NCBI RefSeq assembly: GCF_002246015.1
Contig: NZ_NOLJ01000001.1
Span: forward strand, 978,234-1,042,233
Direction of reading: 5' to 3'
Source: Nostoc sp. 'Peltigera membranacea cyanobiont' 210A
GTDB taxonomy: Bacteria > Cyanobacteriota > Cyanobacteriia > Cyanobacteriales > Nostocaceae
DNA: 64,000 bases
Shown: piece by piece, positions 34,465 to 42,144 of the stretch
How positions within the stretch are numbered: the stretch's first letter is position 1
Layout: each line of letters starts with the position of its first letter
Program-made: the position numbers and the translations under genes
Notes under the pieces: model-generated
Told to the model about the DNA's origin: nothing
The model's input: the letters and a program-made list of their open reading frames with translations, nothing else
Database searches by the model: none

Positions 34465-35703
34465 TTATTTCACGTCTGTGACGCGCCAGCTAAGTTTCAA
34501 ATTAACCCAGAAATTCCAGATGGTAGCAACTGCGATCGCGATCAACTTAGCTAAATACTGATTTATTTCCAAGACATTATAGAGAAAGTTAATTATTAGA
34601 GCTTGTAATATAACTCCTGCCAAACAGACTGCACTGAACTTCAAGAATCGCTTGAAACGTTGATGCAAAGCACGTTGACCTTGAGAAATATCACTAAAAG
34701 TCCATACATCATTCCATAGAAAATTATTTACGATTGCCACTCCAGCCGAAAGAATCGTACTGCGAGTTAAACCTAAATGAATTACAGTACGCAGCAAGTG
34801 AAACACCGTTAAATCCACAAACACACCACTAAAGCCAACAAACCCAAAACGGACAAATCGACCGACGGGGAAATTGACTTTTCTACTCAATCGTCCTACT
34901 TTCCCTGTGGAGAGCCGCAATCGCACTAAGTGGTGGATGTAATCTATATATTGCTTCCATGTCACCTTACTCTCGCCCTCTTTGCGTTCGCAAAATACAT
35001 ACCCAACCTCGGCAACTTGGTCTACTTTTCCCCGGCCAATTACTTCTAGGAGAATTTTATATCCAACTGGATTGAGTGTTGCACCTGCGATCGCACTCCG
35101 GCGCACCATAAAATAACCACTCATCGGGTCAGAAACTCTGCCCAATACCCCCGGTAAGATCACCAAGCCTAACAACTGAGCGCCACGAGACAAGAAACGC
35201 CTAACAACACTCCAGCTACTAACACCGCCTCCTTCTACATGACGGCTAGCTACTGCCAAATCTGCTCCCTGCTCAATATTATGCAATAGTTGTATTAGTA
35301 CTTCTGGTGGATGCTGCAAATCTCCATCAATCACCCCCAGCACACTCCCGGTAGCTGCTTGCCACCCACGAATCACCGCTGAGGATAGCCCCCGTTCTTG
35401 TTGGCGTCGCATCACTCGCAACTGCGGGTATTCTGTCGTCAAAGATTGCGCTATCTCCCAGGTTCGGTCTGGACTATCATCATCTACTACTATTAGTTCA
35501 TAGTTTCCTGCAATAGATTCATCCAGTAATTGACTCAATATGCTGACTACATTTTTGATGTTGTCACGCTCTTTATAAGTAGGAATCACTAGAGAAAGAT
35601 GAATATAATTATCATCTGTACCCACGGAGTTGGGGGGCAACTCTGAAATCTTTAGTGGGCCAGTTGATACTGTTAACAGTGAGTTGGATGAGTTGGTTTT
35701 CAT
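34465..35703 (-). CDS. GT2 polyprenyl-phosphate glycosyl synthase fused to GtrA
   Basis: A 412-residue fusion. Residues about 35-255 are a GT-A family 2 enzyme of the DPM1 type: LVIPTYKERDNIKNV, IVVDDDSPDRTWEIAQ, GSVLGVIDGDLQHPPEVL and DPMSGYFMVRRSAI. Residues about 275-405 are a GtrA domain with four hydrophobic helices (FVRFGFVGFSGVFVDLTVFHLLR ... NNFLWNDVWTF). It would transfer a sugar, probably mannose or glucose, from an NDP-sugar to a polyprenyl phosphate and help flip it. ATG 35703 is preferred over TTG 35754. It is the first gene of the minus-strand group that continues with the GT39 enzyme and the nucleotidyltransferase fusion. Confidence 0.93.
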   Translation of the reverse strand: MKTNSSNSLLTVSTGPLKISELPPNSVGTDDNYIHLSLVIPTYKERDNIKNVVSILSQLLDESIAGNYELIVVDDDSPDRTWEIAQSLTTEYPQLRVMRRQQERGLSSAVIRGWQAATGSVLGVIDGDLQHPPEVLIQLLHNIEQGADLAVASRHVEGGGVSSWSVVRRFLSRGAQLLGLVILPGVLGRVSDPMSGYFMVRRSAIAGATLNPVGYKILLEVIGRGKVDQVAEVGYVFCERKEGESKVTWKQYIDYIHHLVRLRLSTGKVGRLSRKVNFPVGRFVRFGFVGFSGVFVDLTVFHLLRTVIHLGLTRSTILSAGVAIVNNFLWNDVWTFSDISQGQRALHQRFKRFLKFSAVCLAGVILQALIINFLYNVLEINQYLAKLIAIAVATIWNFWVNLKLSWRVTDVK

Positions 35704-36355
35704 ATTCCAAATTGCAAAACGAGGGTGTGTAAAGTCCGTGGAAAATAGAATCAAACATCTGCTGACTTTATTGACTAAACCTAGTTACTCAAAAGTTGAG
35801 GAATCCTTTTGTTACAGTTAGTTGCCCTGAAAGTTTAGTAATTCCCGTACTTCGATTCCCACTATTTTCCTAAATTCATCTAAATTTTACATCTTACCCC
35901 TTGTTTTTATGATATTATACGAAAAATTACGTATTTTTTAGCAAAATATCCTGTACTTTTAAGTAAACTAAGTCAGCAAATATACAGTTTATTCAGCATA
36001 TCTTTATAATTTTTTAATGATACACGGCGAATATTATTTTAATATGGAGTATCGGAAATTTTGGTAATATGCTTATACATTACTGTTTTTACAGCAAGGT
36101 AAGAAGAAAGTGCAAATGCTGACTACATAAGCTTGTTACACCCGTCAAAACTTATTTGTTGATGCGATAAGTATTGAATTAATTAAACCCTACAAAACAA
36201 AGAAAAATCAAAATATTTCTTTGATAAATAGTTATAGCTATTTCTTAACCATAAAAGCAGTTATAAATTCCTATTTTATTTTTGAAAAAACGAACTACTC
36301 CATAAGGTAAGAGGCAATTAATGTTTCGTTCTTACCAGTTTTTAGGAGTAATTTG

Positions 36356-36445
36356 ATGAACCAAATGAGAGTAGATATGTACAGTCTCGTTTTGGAAGAT
36401 TTGTCAACGTTTAGCAATATCAAAAATAAGCTTAACAAAAATTAA
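36356..36445 (+). CDS. possible 29-residue peptide
   Basis: ATG 36356 is preceded by TTTAGGAGTAATTTG, an AGGAG ribosome site at ideal spacing. The frame gives MNQMRVDMYSLVLEDLSTFS followed by NIKNKLNKN and a stop. It lies upstream of the Co/Ni importer and just before a dyad. It could be a small protein, a leader peptide or chance. Composition is not distinctive. Confidence 0.3.
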   Translation: MNQMRVDMYSLVLEDLSTFSNIKNKLNKN

Positions 36446-36449
36446 TATG

Positions 36450-36476
36450 CTACTAAATAAGTATACTATTTAGTAG
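36450..36476. promoter_or_regulatory. dyad symmetry upstream of the Co/Ni importer
   Basis: CTACTAAATA and TATTTAGTAG are perfect 10-bp arms around a 7-base centre AGTATAC, itself nearly palindromic. AT-rich dyads of this size are typical operators of metalloregulators, and the site is about 150 bp upstream of cbiM. The regulator is unknown; an RNA hairpin is the alternative. Confidence 0.45.
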
Positions 36477-36628
36477 ACACTGGATTGAAAATATGTCAAA
36501 AGTAACACTGTAAAATCCCCCGATAGGGCATTGCCAAAAAGAGAAAAATTTTGTTTGTTATTAAATTAGATGACTTAGTTTTATTGCTTGTTTTGAGTAA
36601 ATGAACCTCTAAAAATACAGGGTAGATC

Positions 36629-37552
36629 ATGCATATTCCTGATGGATTTGTTTCTATTCCGGTGGCAGGGGCTACTGGTTTAGCAAGTGCGGCAGCGCTG
36701 TTTGTTGCCTTCGGGCGATCGCAAGAAGCTTTTGGTATTCGTCGTGCCCCAATATTGGGACTAACCACCGCCTTCATTTTTGCTGCCCAGATGATCAATT
36801 TTCCAGTAGCAGGAGGTACTAGTGGTCACTTGTTAGGGGGAACCTTAGCTGCGATCGTTTTAGGTAGTCCTTGGGCAGGAACATTGTGTCTCGCCACAGT
36901 TTTAATTATTCAAGCCGTGCTATTTGCTGATGGTGGCATTACAGCCTTGGGAGCAAATATTTTTAACATGGCAGTAGTTGGGGTTTGGGTTGGCTGGGTT
37001 TTAACCGAAACCTTACAACGGTTGTTTGGTGGGTCTAAAGGGCGCTTACCCTTGGCTGCTGGGATCGCAGCTGGTGTGAGTGTAGCGGTAGCTGCGATCG
37101 CTTGTGCCATTGAATTAGCTCTTTCTGGAACTGCACCGGTAGCGATAGTTTTACCAGCCATGACTGGTGTGCATATTTTGATTGGCATTGGCGAAGGAAT
37201 GATTACCGGGGGTGTGCTGACTTATCTGGCCAAAGCCAGACCAGATTTGTTACCAGGCGAACAGCACGAGTTTCGCGGCTGGTCAGTGCCTATTGTCACC
37301 ATTTTTCTGATTGCGGGAGTGCTGTCACTCTTTGCCTCAGCATGGCCCGATGGTCTGGAGAAAGTTGCCGAAAACACAGGCTTCCTAGACTTAGCCCAGA
37401 AAGTACGGATAATTGTGCCAACTCCCTTAGCTGACTATGGAATTGAGGGTTTGGGGCCAATTGGTACTAGTATCGCTGGACTGGTGGGAGCTGCGGTTTG
37501 CTTTGCTGTTGCCTTTGGAATTGCCAAGGTAGTGAAACCGAAGAATGCTTAA
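36629..37552 (+). CDS. cbiM: ECF cobalt/nickel importer, CbiM with fused PDGLE (CbiN-like) domain
   Basis: A 307-residue membrane protein. The N-terminus MHIPDGF is the metal-binding end typical of CbiM/NikM, where the amino group and His2 bind Co2+ or Ni2+; this fixes the start. About seven hydrophobic helices follow, including INFPVAGGTSGHLLGG and ALGANIFNMAVVG. The C-terminal portion carries SAWPDGLEKVAENTGF, the PDGLE/NikN-CbiN domain, then a last helix. Metal choice between Co and Ni cannot be decided from sequence. The stop codon region overlaps the cbiQ start by 8 bp, so the two are translationally coupled. Confidence 0.92.
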   Translation: MHIPDGFVSIPVAGATGLASAAALFVAFGRSQEAFGIRRAPILGLTTAFIFAAQMINFPVAGGTSGHLLGGTLAAIVLGSPWAGTLCLATVLIIQAVLFADGGITALGANIFNMAVVGVWVGWVLTETLQRLFGGSKGRLPLAAGIAAGVSVAVAAIACAIELALSGTAPVAIVLPAMTGVHILIGIGEGMITGGVLTYLAKARPDLLPGEQHEFRGWSVPIVTIFLIAGVLSLFASAWPDGLEKVAENTGFLDLAQKVRIIVPTPLADYGIEGLGPIGTSIAGLVGAAVCFAVAFGIAKVVKPKNA

Positions 37553-38198
37553 ACTTTCCTTACCGCTACGCTTGCAACTGTCTCTAGTGATTGTGGTGGG
37601 AGCAGCTTTATTAAAGCATCATGCTTGGTATGGACTAAGTGTATATGGCGCGATCGCACTTTTCTGGGCTTGCTTCTTGCGCGTACCAATTCGCCAATTG
37701 GGAGGATTACTCGGCACAGAATTGATTTTTTTGTCATTGCTAGCATTGCCTTTGGGATGGGAACGAGCCAGTTTTTTGCTAGTTCGTTCGCTGGTTTGTC
37801 TGGTGACGATGAATAGTTTTTTGTTAACTTTACCGCCCCACAGTTTCGGGATTGCCCTGAAAACATTACCAGTACCAGCACCTTTAAAGGAAAACTTGTT
37901 GTTAGCTGGGCAATATATGGAAATTTTGCTCTCAGAAGTAACACGGATGCGGCGCAGCGCCCAACTACGCGGTCTGAATGGAACTACGGGATGGTTGCGC
38001 TATGCTAGTGCTTCGATGATTGGAGCTTTGTATCTCCGTAGTTTAGATAGAGCAGAGCGAGTCTATGCGGCAATGGTAGCTCGTGGTTACAACGGACAAT
38101 TACCCATAGATTCTACCCTCAGACCAAAAGAACGTTTTGCCCTATTAATAGCTTGGGCGATCGCTGCTAGCGTAACCCTAACTTCTTACAAAATTTAA
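37545..38198 (+). CDS. cbiQ: ECF transporter transmembrane component CbiQ
   Basis: A 217-residue membrane protein, the coupling (T) component. Hydrophobic helices occupy most of residues 10-95 and the C-terminal end. The two ATPase-coupling signatures are visible as MRRSAQLRGL and YAAMVARGYNG. The ATG overlaps the end of cbiM (ATGCTTAA). It transmits ATP hydrolysis by CbiO to the CbiM metal-binding component. Confidence 0.93.
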   Translation: MLKLSLPLRLQLSLVIVVGAALLKHHAWYGLSVYGAIALFWACFLRVPIRQLGGLLGTELIFLSLLALPLGWERASFLLVRSLVCLVTMNSFLLTLPPHSFGIALKTLPVPAPLKENLLLAGQYMEILLSEVTRMRRSAQLRGLNGTTGWLRYASASMIGALYLRSLDRAERVYAAMVARGYNGQLPIDSTLRPKERFALLIAWAIAASVTLTSYKI

Positions 38199-38212
38199 CC
38201 CACTCCCCAGTA

Positions 38213-38234
38213 GAGACGCGATTAATCGCGTCTC
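38213..38234. repeat. 22-bp perfect palindrome between cbiQ and cbiO
   Basis: GAGACGCGAT followed by TAATCGCGTCTC is a perfect palindrome. The same AGAGACGCGAT word appears at 18430 and 28992 as a dispersed repeat. Sitting inside the importer operon, it could fold in mRNA and separate cbiO expression from cbiMQ. Confidence 0.8.
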
Positions 38235-38248
38235 AATTCCCTTACATA

Positions 38249-39028
38249 TTGAGTTTGTCAATTTTGAAATCATTAACTTCTAATCCCCAATTATCAACCG
38301 ATAATCCCCATGCAGCTGTAGTCGAGGTTGAGAACCTGGTGTATGCATATTCCCGCCAGGAGCCAGTATTACAGGAAATATCTTTTACCTTAAACAAAGG
38401 CGATCGCGTCGCATTGATGGGAGCAACTGGTTCTGGAAAAAGCACCTTGTTGGAGAACCTGATCGGCTTAAAACAACCGCAATCTGGGAAAATTACAATT
38501 AATAGTATTCCCGTAGAACTGCAAACTTTACCCCAAGTGCGTCGTCAAATTGGCTTTAGCTTCCAAGATGCCAACGATCAACTATTTATGCCCACCATCT
38601 TGGAAGATATTACCTTTGGGCCACGTAACTATGGGATGTCTCCAGCAGAGGCTAGCGATCGCGCCCGACAGTTATTAGCTGATTTTGGTCTAGAAGCCTA
38701 CGCCAATCGTTCCGCCCACGAACTTTCTGGTGGACAAAGACGCCTAGCCGCCCTAGCCTCGATTTTAGCTCTAGAACCAACAATTCTAATTTTGGATGAG
38801 CCAACTAACGGTCTCGATCCAGCATGGCGGCGTCATTTGGCGCAAGTATTATTAAAGTTACCCGTGCAAGCGATCTTAATTGCCTCCCACGATCTACATT
38901 GGTTAGGCAGAGTTACTCAACGCGCTTTGGTGTTGTCTGGTGGTCGTATTCAAATAGACAGCGATATTCAACCACTGTTGCAAGATGGTGCTACTTTAGA
39001 CCAGTTGGGTTTGCCGATAGATTGGTGA
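38249..39028 (+). CDS. cbiO: ECF transporter ATPase CbiO
   Basis: An ABC ATPase of up to 259 residues. Walker A is GATGSGKST, the Q-loop region GFSFQDANDQLFMPT, signature LSGGQRR, Walker B ILILDEPTNGLDP and the switch His in LIASHDLHWL. It powers the CbiMQ importer. No ATG is available near the N-terminus; TTG 38249 is the best upstream start, giving an extra 25-residue Ser/Asn-rich tail before VEVENLVYAY. A start further in is possible. The 50-bp gap after cbiQ holds a perfect palindrome. Confidence 0.93.
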   Translation: MSLSILKSLTSNPQLSTDNPHAAVVEVENLVYAYSRQEPVLQEISFTLNKGDRVALMGATGSGKSTLLENLIGLKQPQSGKITINSIPVELQTLPQVRRQIGFSFQDANDQLFMPTILEDITFGPRNYGMSPAEASDRARQLLADFGLEAYANRSAHELSGGQRRLAALASILALEPTILILDEPTNGLDPAWRRHLAQVLLKLPVQAILIASHDLHWLGRVTQRALVLSGGRIQIDSDIQPLLQDGATLDQLGLPIDW

Positions 39029-39306
39029 TTTCAGATCAGGGGGGAGCAGGGGAGAACTTCCTGGATTTCTCACTTGTGAGAAATCCAAGGGGTGTGGGAG
39101 GTGTGGGAGGATGGGGAAGAAGTCTTACCCCCCACACTCCCCACACTCCCCACACTCCTCTTCCCCTGAAGCCTACACTATGCGTGAGAAATCCGGGAAC
39201 TTGCAGTAAGTTTTTCCTCCCTGCCCCCTGCCTCTTCTGCCCAATCCTCCCATTTCCCCGTAATATTGGATACTATATTGTGGGTTTGATTGCTGTTGGG
39301 GTGTTA

Positions 39307-39783
39307 ATGTCTGTTTTACGTAAATATACTGTTCTTGCTCCTGTGAGCCTAAGTATTGCTTTGTTAGTTGCTAGTTGCAGTGACAATAAAGTTTCCCAGT
39401 GCCAGCGACTGATTCGAGTTGTGAATGCTGGAACTTCTCTAATTGATAAAAATAAAGGAACGCAAGTGATAACTAGCATCCAGTTATCTAAAGATTTAGA
39501 CTTTGTGACTAAATCCATTGGAGAACTGAAGTTAAAAGATCCGAAGCTGAAAGAATTTCAAAGCGGTTTTGTGAAGATTTTTCAAAATCTTAGTCAAGCG
39601 ATCGCTAAGGCAGGTAAAGCGCTTGGTGCAACCAAGACAGCACAAGCCTCAGAATCTGGGAGAGCAAAAATCCAAAAGGCTAGAGCCGAAATTGATTCAG
39701 CACTGACAACAGCTACAACTCTTGGCAAACAGTCAGATACATTAGTGAATCAGATGAATAAGTATTGTAGCGAGCCAGAATAA
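39307..39783 (+). CDS. lipoprotein of unknown function
   Basis: A 158-residue protein with signal peptide and lipobox (APVSLSIALLVASC, Cys at about 24). The mature part is alpha-helical with few aromatic residues. It includes KVSQCQRLIRVVNAGTSLID near the N-terminus, KAGKALGATKTAQ in the middle and QMNKYCSEPE at the end; the two cysteines could pair. ATG 39307 is chosen because the frame upstream reads through low-complexity repeat DNA (39060-39240) with CCCCACACT nonamers. It follows cbiO on the same strand after 278 bp, so co-transcription is uncertain. Confidence 0.82.
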   Translation: MSVLRKYTVLAPVSLSIALLVASCSDNKVSQCQRLIRVVNAGTSLIDKNKGTQVITSIQLSKDLDFVTKSIGELKLKDPKLKEFQSGFVKIFQNLSQAIAKAGKALGATKTAQASESGRAKIQKARAEIDSALTTATTLGKQSDTLVNQMNKYCSEPE

Positions 39784-40110
39784 TTGATCTGGGGCATTGG
39801 GCAGCACTTCTCTACGTTCGCGCAGCGTGTCGCAGACAGACGCTGCGCGTAGCTTGCTTCCACGTTCGCGCAGCGTGCCGTAGGCAAGTGGTACGGCTAC
39901 GCTCTGTTACCGAGGGTCAGAGGTGACAGGTGATAGGGAATAATCTGTACCCTGTAACCTGTAACCTATTCCCTTCTTCACTGACACGGTGATGCCTCTC
40001 GGATAGACAGTAACTTTTATCACTTCTTTTTCAAAAATTTTCCTGATATACACCAACTTTATCTGTCAAAAGAAGTATTGGTGCAAGTCAAATGAAATAC
40101 CAGGAGTGAT
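39784..40110. repeat. intergenic region made of dispersed palindromic repeats
   Basis: At 39810-39905 lies a mosaic of CTACGTTCGCGCAGCGTG, GACGCTGCGCGTAGC and GTGCCGTAGGCAAGTGGTAC words that pair with each other, a repeat type common in Nostoc genomes. At about 39918-39975 the heptamer-like words GTGACAGGT/GTAACCTGTAACC occur. An AGGAG ribosome site for the next gene is at the right edge. Confidence 0.75.
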
Positions 40111-41994
40111 ATGAGTCTACTGATGGCGAGTGTGCTGGCAACAGTGCCAATATCTGCGGTCAATTTACCAGAAAAGTCCGTAATTCTGCTAGACAATCCG
40201 GTGCAGCAGTCAACACAGGATGATTTATCTCAAGTTGTCTCACCTGCTGAAATTACACCACCTGAATTCGTGCAACCAGATATAACTACCTCGTCAGCTA
40301 TAAAAAATAAGTACGAGAATATACTGAGAAAAAGTAGAGACAAAATTCAATTTATCAGTTCACCTAACTTACCTAAATTAAAAAATACTCAACCTGTAAC
40401 AGAAGTTGTACAGAACCAGGAAAGTACAGAAGAATTTTCCCAATCTCCTCATCCTCCAGACTCAGACAACCCAATGTCTCAAGTCACCTCAGTATCGCAA
40501 CTCCAGGACGTGCAACCCTCCGACTGGGCTTTTGGTGCTTTGCAGTCTTTAGTAGAACGCTATGGCTGCATTGCGGGATACCCTGATGGGACTTATCTGG
40601 GGAATCGTAGCATCAGCCGTTATGAATTTGCGACTGGTTTAAATGCTTGCTTAGAGAAGATTAACGATGCGATGCCTGCGGCGGGCTACGCCTACGCTAA
40701 CAATAAAATTAATACTGTTAATAATGAAGATTTAATCTCGCTGCAAAGGTTGCAAGGTGAATTCAAAGCAGAGTTGCAGCAATTACAGCAGCGTGTCGAA
40801 GCTGTGGAAAAGCAGACTAGTGAATTACAAGGAAATCGGTTTTCCACAACTACTAGATTATTTGGTCAAGCCATTTTTAGCGTGCAGGGAACCAATAGCC
40901 CCGATGTCGATTTGTTTCCGAGAGATGGAGTCCCTGAACGCCAGGGAAAAACCAATCTAACTTTTACAAGTAGCGCCCAACTAACCTTAGCAACTTCATT
41001 TACAGGGGGAGATTTGCTGTTAACAGGGCTGTCTGCGGGTAATTTGGGTTCTAATGCATCGTTGTTATCTACCAATATGGGGCGGTTGGGTTTCGAGTCA
41101 AATACAGACAACAATCTAGTTATTAGTGACTTATCTTATCGATTTCTGGCCTCGAATAACTTGGGAATTGTCGTCGGTACGGCGGGAGTCAATCCGATTA
41201 ACACCTTTCGCGGTATTAGCCCTTTAGAAGGTTCTAGCGATGGCGCAATTTCTCTATTTGGTCAGCGGAACCCGATTTTAAGTATTGGTAACGGCAGTGG
41301 TGGTATAGGCTTTGACTGGCAGATTAGCGATCGCATTAGCTTGCAAGGCGTTTATAGTGCAGAAATACCCAATTTTCCTGGCGACACCAAGCAGGGCGGA
41401 CTATTTGGCGGTAGATATACTGCTGGCGCTCAGTTAAGTTTAGCACCCACAAATAACATCGATATCGGCGTACATTATCTCTATTCCCACTCCCCAGATG
41501 GCTTACTGGGAGGTGGTATTGGCGATTCTCAACTGATTTCACCTTTTGCAGATCCTACAGCTTTCGATACCCAAGCCATTGGCGCTACCGTTGCTTGGCG
41601 AATTAACCCTAACTTGCATTTGGGTGGTTGGGGTGGCTTTACTTCCTCCAAGCCATCTAACCTTTCGGGAAGTGTAGAAACTACTAACTGGATGGTGTTC
41701 GCAGCTTTTCCTAATTTGTTGCGTTCTGGGAATTTAGGGGGCGTTCTCGTTGGACAACCGCCCAAAATTACTTCCAGTACTTTACCCGACGGCTTCAATT
41801 TTCCCAACTTTTCTGATGGGGGGACAGCAGGTGGACGTAGTGACACATCAATTCACGTAGAAGTTTTTTACCGCGCCCAACTGAGCGACAATATCGCCTT
41901 GACTCCAGGCTTATTCGTTATTTTCAATCCCGATCACAATGCGGCTAACGATGCATTAATCGTTGGGACATTAAGAGCAAGTTTCCGGTTTTAA
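40111..41994 (+). CDS. SLH-domain iron-uptake porin (OprB-like)
   Basis: A 627-residue outer-membrane protein. The SLH domain lies at about 130-190 (VSQLQDVQPSDWAFGALQSL, GYPDGTYLGNRSISRYEFATGL). A coiled coil follows at about 210-245 (LQRLQGEFKAELQQLQQRVEAVEKQTSEL), then a long beta-barrel of the carbohydrate-selective/iron-uptake porin type ending in an aromatic (SFRF). The N-terminus is odd: after ATG 40111 (AGGAG just upstream) comes MSLLMASVLATVPISAV, a hydrophobic stretch without the usual Lys/Arg, so the signal peptide seems shortened. Residues about 187-196 (AMPAAGYAYA) derive from a dispersed repeat. SLH probably binds the peptidoglycan-linked polymer. Confidence 0.92.
   Translation: MSLLMASVLATVPISAVNLPEKSVILLDNPVQQSTQDDLSQVVSPAEITPPEFVQPDITTSSAIKNKYENILRKSRDKIQFISSPNLPKLKNTQPVTEVVQNQESTEEFSQSPHPPDSDNPMSQVTSVSQLQDVQPSDWAFGALQSLVERYGCIAGYPDGTYLGNRSISRYEFATGLNACLEKINDAMPAAGYAYANNKINTVNNEDLISLQRLQGEFKAELQQLQQRVEAVEKQTSELQGNRFSTTTRLFGQAIFSVQGTNSPDVDLFPRDGVPERQGKTNLTFTSSAQLTLATSFTGGDLLLTGLSAGNLGSNASLLSTNMGRLGFESNTDNNLVISDLSYRFLASNNLGIVVGTAGVNPINTFRGISPLEGSSDGAISLFGQRNPILSIGNGSGGIGFDWQISDRISLQGVYSAEIPNFPGDTKQGGLFGGRYTAGAQLSLAPTNNIDIGVHYLYSHSPDGLLGGGIGDSQLISPFADPTAFDTQAIGATVAWRINPNLHLGGWGGFTSSKPSNLSGSVETTNWMVFAAFPNLLRSGNLGGVLVGQPPKITSSTLPDGFNFPNFSDGGTAGGRSDTSIHVEVFYRAQLSDNIALTPGLFVIFNPDHNAANDALIVGTLRASFRF
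40669..40698. repeat. dispersed palindromic repeat captured inside the porin gene
   Basis: GCGATGCCTGCGGCGGGCTA then CGCCTACGC is nearly the same as the intergenic repeat at 63800-63828 (GCGATGTCTACGACGGGCTA then CGCCTACGC). Here it is in frame and encodes AMPAAGYAYA between the SLH domain and the coiled coil. Confidence 0.8.
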
Positions 41995-42032
41995 TTTTGT
42001 ACTGATGTAAAGGTAATAAAATACGCTATTTT

Positions 42033-42053
42033 AATACTGACTAGTTCAGTATT
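42033..42053. promoter_or_regulatory. perfect 8-bp-arm dyad
   Basis: AATACTGA, five bases, TCAGTATT. It lies 38 bp after the porin stop and about 90 bp before the next gene. It could be an operator for the downstream gene or a 3' hairpin of the porin transcript; there is no T-run. Confidence 0.5.
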
Positions 42054-42090
42054 AGATGCTTTCACGATCCATTAGGAGCAAGGAAAAGTC

Positions 42091-42129
42091 ATGCGTAAAC
42101 ATACGCGTATTTTTTTTGTATGTGATTAA
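42091..42129 (+). promoter_or_regulatory. possible leader peptide overlapping a terminator-like hairpin
   Basis: ATG 42091 follows a GGAGCAAGG ribosome site and encodes 12 residues (MRKHTRIFFVCD). Overlapping it is GCGTA-AACA-TACGC followed two bases later by a TATTTTTTTT run (to 42117), a weak intrinsic terminator. A short frame placed on a terminator just upstream of a gene suggests attenuation, or it simply ends porin transcription. Confidence 0.4.
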
Positions 42130-42144
42130 AGGAGCAAATTTTTC

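Larger units (their letters stand above)
35704..36628. other. long AT-rich divergent intergenic region
   Basis: About 925 bases, markedly AT-rich, between the glycosylation genes (minus) and the metal transporter (plus). It contains a 29-codon frame with a good ribosome site (36356-36445) and a 10-bp-arm dyad (36450-36476), both listed separately. I looked for cobalamin-riboswitch landmarks upstream of cbiM and did not find them. Confidence 0.6.

Noticed and set aside
36000..36628. Cobalamin or nickel/cobalt riboswitch before cbiM
   Set aside because: None of the conserved riboswitch words could be found by eye in this AT-rich segment.
38824..39306. Long upstream extension of the lipoprotein frame
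   Set aside because: It overlaps cbiO out of frame and then crosses low-complexity CCCCACACT repeats; the lipoprotein signal begins at 39307.
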